Positions 6,255-7,737 of a DNA stretch of 7,737 nt are shown piece by piece. Origin of the DNA: Roseovarius sp. (lineage in GTDB: Bacteria; Pseudomonadota; Alphaproteobacteria; Rhodobacterales; Rhodobacteraceae); assembly GCA_021767845.1 (NCBI GenBank), contig JAASSQ010000131.1, positions 1-7,737 of the forward strand, read 5' to 3'. Positions within the stretch are counted from its first letter, which is position 1; every line of letters starts with the position of its first letter. The notes under the pieces are model-generated. The model made no database searches and was not told where the DNA came from. It was given only the letters and a program-made list of their open reading frames with translations. Position numbers and translations under genes: made by a program.

Positions 6255-6992
6255 TTACATGTAGCCTCGCACAAGGCTGTCCGCGATCAGGGTCCACCCA
6301 TCCGCGATGACGAAGAACGCCAGCTTGAATGGCAGCGAAACGATTGCAGGCGGAACCATCATCATGCCCATCGACATCAGGATCGCGGCAACGACCAGGT
6401 CGATGATCAGGAAAGGCAGGAAGATCAGGAACCCGATTTGAAAGGCGCGAGAAATCTCGGACAGCAGAAAACTGGGGACCAGAACCGAGAGCGGCGCGTC
6501 CGGCGCGGCGGATTGAACGGATGACTCGGGCCGCAGCGCGGCCATGGCGGCGAAGGTATCGCCATCGACGCGGCCGGCCATGAAGTCCCGAAACGGAAGC
6601 AGCGCGCGCTGGACCGCCGTGTCCATAGGTATGGCATCTTCCACCAGCGGCGCGAGTCCGGTGCTCCAGGCTTCGAGGAAGACGGGTTCCATGACGAAAT
6701 AGGTCAGGAACAGCGCCAGGCTGACGATCAGCATGTTGGGGGGCGATTGCTGAAGCCCGATGCCCTGGCGCAGGATGGCGAGAACGGTGATGATGAAGGG
6801 AAAGCAGGTGATCATGATGGCCAGGCCCGGCGCCAGACTCAAGACGGTGATCAGCAGGATCAGCTGGATTGTCCGCGCCGAAAGCGAGCCGTCTTCGCCA
6901 AGGTCGATCGTGAATTCCTGAGCCGCGGCGGGCCCCGCCACGAGGATCGCCATGACAAGGGCGACGGCCCTGATCCCGCTGGTGCGGGTCAT
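6255..6992 (-). CDS. fliP: Flagellar type III export gate protein FliP
   Basis: FliP is a core subunit of the FliPQR export gate in the inner membrane, through which rod, hook and filament proteins leave the cell. The 245-residue product, the same length as E. coli FliP, has a cleavable signal peptide (hydrophobic 9-20, likely cut after AAA at 22-24), known for this protein. Membrane segments lie at about 42-72, 86-106, 186-206 and 218-240. Family sequence is clear: ILRQGIGLQQSPPN (73-86), LALFLTYFVMEP (92-103), AFQIGFLIFLPFLIIDLVVA (183-202) and MGMMMVPP (208-215). It begins inside the fliN stop (ATGA overlap), with AGGA nine bases before the ATG as the only ribosome site. fliQ, fliR and flhB do not follow; fliP is the last gene of this operon and faces flgI. 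Confidence 0.96.
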   Translation of the reverse strand: MTRTSGIRAVALVMAILVAGPAAAQEFTIDLGEDGSLSARTIQLILLITVLSLAPGLAIMITCFPFIITVLAILRQGIGLQQSPPNMLIVSLALFLTYFVMEPVFLEAWSTGLAPLVEDAIPMDTAVQRALLPFRDFMAGRVDGDTFAAMAALRPESSVQSAAPDAPLSVLVPSFLLSEISRAFQIGFLIFLPFLIIDLVVAAILMSMGMMMVPPAIVSLPFKLAFFVIADGWTLIADSLVRGYM

Positions 6993-7282
6993 GCCAACCC
7001 GTCCTGCAAATCGACAACCTCTGTCAGTCTGACCGCCAGCTGCCCGTCGTCAAGTTCTTCCAATTCGCCCCGCGCGATCAGGCGTTCGCCGACATAAAGC
7101 TCGACCGCGTCATCGACGCGCTTGTCCAGCGGCAGGACAGAGTCCTTTGCCATGCTCAGGAGATCGCGGATCAGGGGGCGGGCCTTGCCCACCGAGATGG
7201 TGATCTCGATCGGAACGGAGGAGAATGGGGTGGAAAACCCCGCTGCGGCCATTTCGTTCCGGTCACTGTTGGTATCGCTCAT
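6989..7282 (-). CDS. fliN: Flagellar motor switch/C-ring protein FliN
   Basis: FliN forms the lower part of the C ring, takes part in rotation switching and docks the FliH-FliI export complex. The product has only 97 residues: a short, unstructured start (1-22) and one SpoA domain (about 23-91). The domain shows the family pattern VPIEITISVGKARPLIRDLL, then LPLDKRVDDAVELYVGERLI and ARGELEELDDGQLAVRLTEV. The short N-terminus fits the alphaproteobacterial form; E. coli FliN has 137 residues. AAAGGA lies six bases before the ATG. Both ends overlap neighbours by ATGA: the fliH-like stop at its start and the fliP start at its end. FliY and FliM are unlikely because no CheC-like domain is present. 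Confidence 0.93.
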   Translation of the reverse strand: MSDTNSDRNEMAAAGFSTPFSSVPIEITISVGKARPLIRDLLSMAKDSVLPLDKRVDDAVELYVGERLIARGELEELDDGQLAVRLTEVVDLQDGLA

Positions 7283-7737
7283 GCCGTGTCCTTTTTTTCG
7301 TGCTGCAGAAAGCTGTCGACCAGGTGGCCAAGGCTGCGCAGCGTTTCGGGAACGTCGATCTCGCGCTCGGAATCGCCCATCCGAATGCGAACCTGGCCCT
7401 GGGGCAGGTCATTGTTCTCGACGGTCGAGACGTTCGCCCTTTCGGACGTGTCGAGCACGGCGCAGATTGCCGGAAGATCCCGAGGCGCGCATTGGATCTC
7501 GATCCTGTGATCCCCAAGCGTCCTGACCAGGTCATCGACCTGTTCTGCCACGCGGAGGGGCAAGGCGTGTTTCGCCAAATCTGGGAGAACAGTCTCGACC
7601 ATCTGCCGGATTAGCGGTGCGAGCGAATCGATGACCGCGTTGCGCGCCTCGGCATAGGTGAATGACAGATCCTGCAAATTCTGTTGCAGATCCGCCGAGA
7701 TCGCCCGGCTGTCTTCCTGCTGTGCCTTGACCGCATC
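7279..7737 (-). CDS. fliH: FliH-like flagellar export regulator, C-terminal part (open at window edge)
   Basis: FliH binds and restrains the export ATPase FliI and ties it to FliN in the C ring. The frame is open to the right edge, so 152 C-terminal codons are visible and the start lies outside. The only in-window start candidate, a TTG at 7675-7677, sits within continuous coding sequence and is not a credible start. The visible part begins with a polar, Gln-rich helical stretch (DAVKAQQEDSRA), then a helix with DSLAPLIRQMVETVLPDL, then an alpha/beta end with IEIQCAPRDLP and ENNDLPQGQVRIRMGDSERE. This order resembles the V-ATPase subunit E-like C-terminus of FliH. Its place upstream of fliN matches flbE/fliH in Caulobacter-type clusters. 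Sequence similarity in this family is weak, so the name is a context-supported inference. Near its end it has a run of seven A residues that also serves fliN translation. Confidence 0.7.
   Translation of the reverse strand, partial: DAVKAQQEDSRAISADLQQNLQDLSFTYAEARNAVIDSLAPLIRQMVETVLPDLAKHALPLRVAEQVDDLVRTLGDHRIEIQCAPRDLPAICAVLDTSERANVSTVENNDLPQGQVRIRMGDSEREIDVPETLRSLGHLVDSFLQHEKKDTA

Noticed and set aside
6121..7017. Minus-strand frame of 298 codons overlapping fliP in another frame
   Set aside because: The fliP frame gives an unmistakable membrane protein of the right length; this one gives Arg/His-rich sequence and contains no such motifs.
1..7737. CRISPR arrays, insertion sequences, riboswitches or a defence system
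   Set aside because: I found no regularly spaced repeats, transposase-like protein, or long non-coding stretch. All gaps are below about 160 bases and every gene has a flagellar role.

Overview
The window holds part of a flagellar gene cluster from a GC-rich alphaproteobacterium, most likely a member of the Rhodobacterales (Roseobacter group). This rests on three things: the protein signatures (an alphaproteobacterial MotB, hook protein FlgE, a short SpoA-only FliN, and a FliP with a cleavable signal peptide), the gene order motB-flgE-flgK-flgL-flgI facing fliP-fliN-fliH, and the lack of any sigma-54 or sigma-28 promoter that I could recognise. The taxonomic call is inference; no database search was made.

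Layout. The first 46 bases are the 3' half of a tRNA-Thr with anticodon CGU, including an encoded CCA. A leader of about 160 bases follows. It has a plausible terminator hairpin and a TTAA-type element. The forward operon then runs motB (207-1076), flgE (1171-2472), flgK (2521-3969), flgL (3974-4987) and flgI (4984-6102). A 152-base gap with several alternative GC-rich hairpins separates it from the opposing operon. That operon reads leftwards from the right edge: a FliH-like gene (open at the edge), fliN and fliP. All three overlap by the four bases ATGA.

How the genes fit together. MotB is the peptidoglycan-anchored stator subunit of the motor. FlgE builds the hook, and FlgK and FlgL form the hook-filament junction. 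FlgI is the P ring around the rod. FliN is the C-ring/switch component, FliH links the export ATPase to the C ring, and FliP is a core membrane protein of the flagellar type III export gate. Parts that assemble together sit together: hook and junction proteins with the P ring on one side, export gate and C ring on the other. No filament, switch-kinase or transposon genes lie in this window.

Regulation. In my reading by eye, TTAA occurs only three times in 7.7 kb, all upstream of motB or flgE. In both places a TTAAG lies about 61-63 bases before the chosen ATG. The one before flgE also fits the split CtrA motif TTAA-N7-TTAA with one mismatch. CtrA control of flagella is known in Rhodobacterales, so direct CtrA control is a reasonable inference but is not proven here.

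I see no convincing undescribed system. The points most worth a second look are a dnaX-type slippery heptamer at the fliH/fliN overlap, a 16-codon leader ORF and hairpin between flgE and flgK, the alternating-arm hairpins between the two operons, and unusual residues in the MotB peptidoglycan-binding loop.
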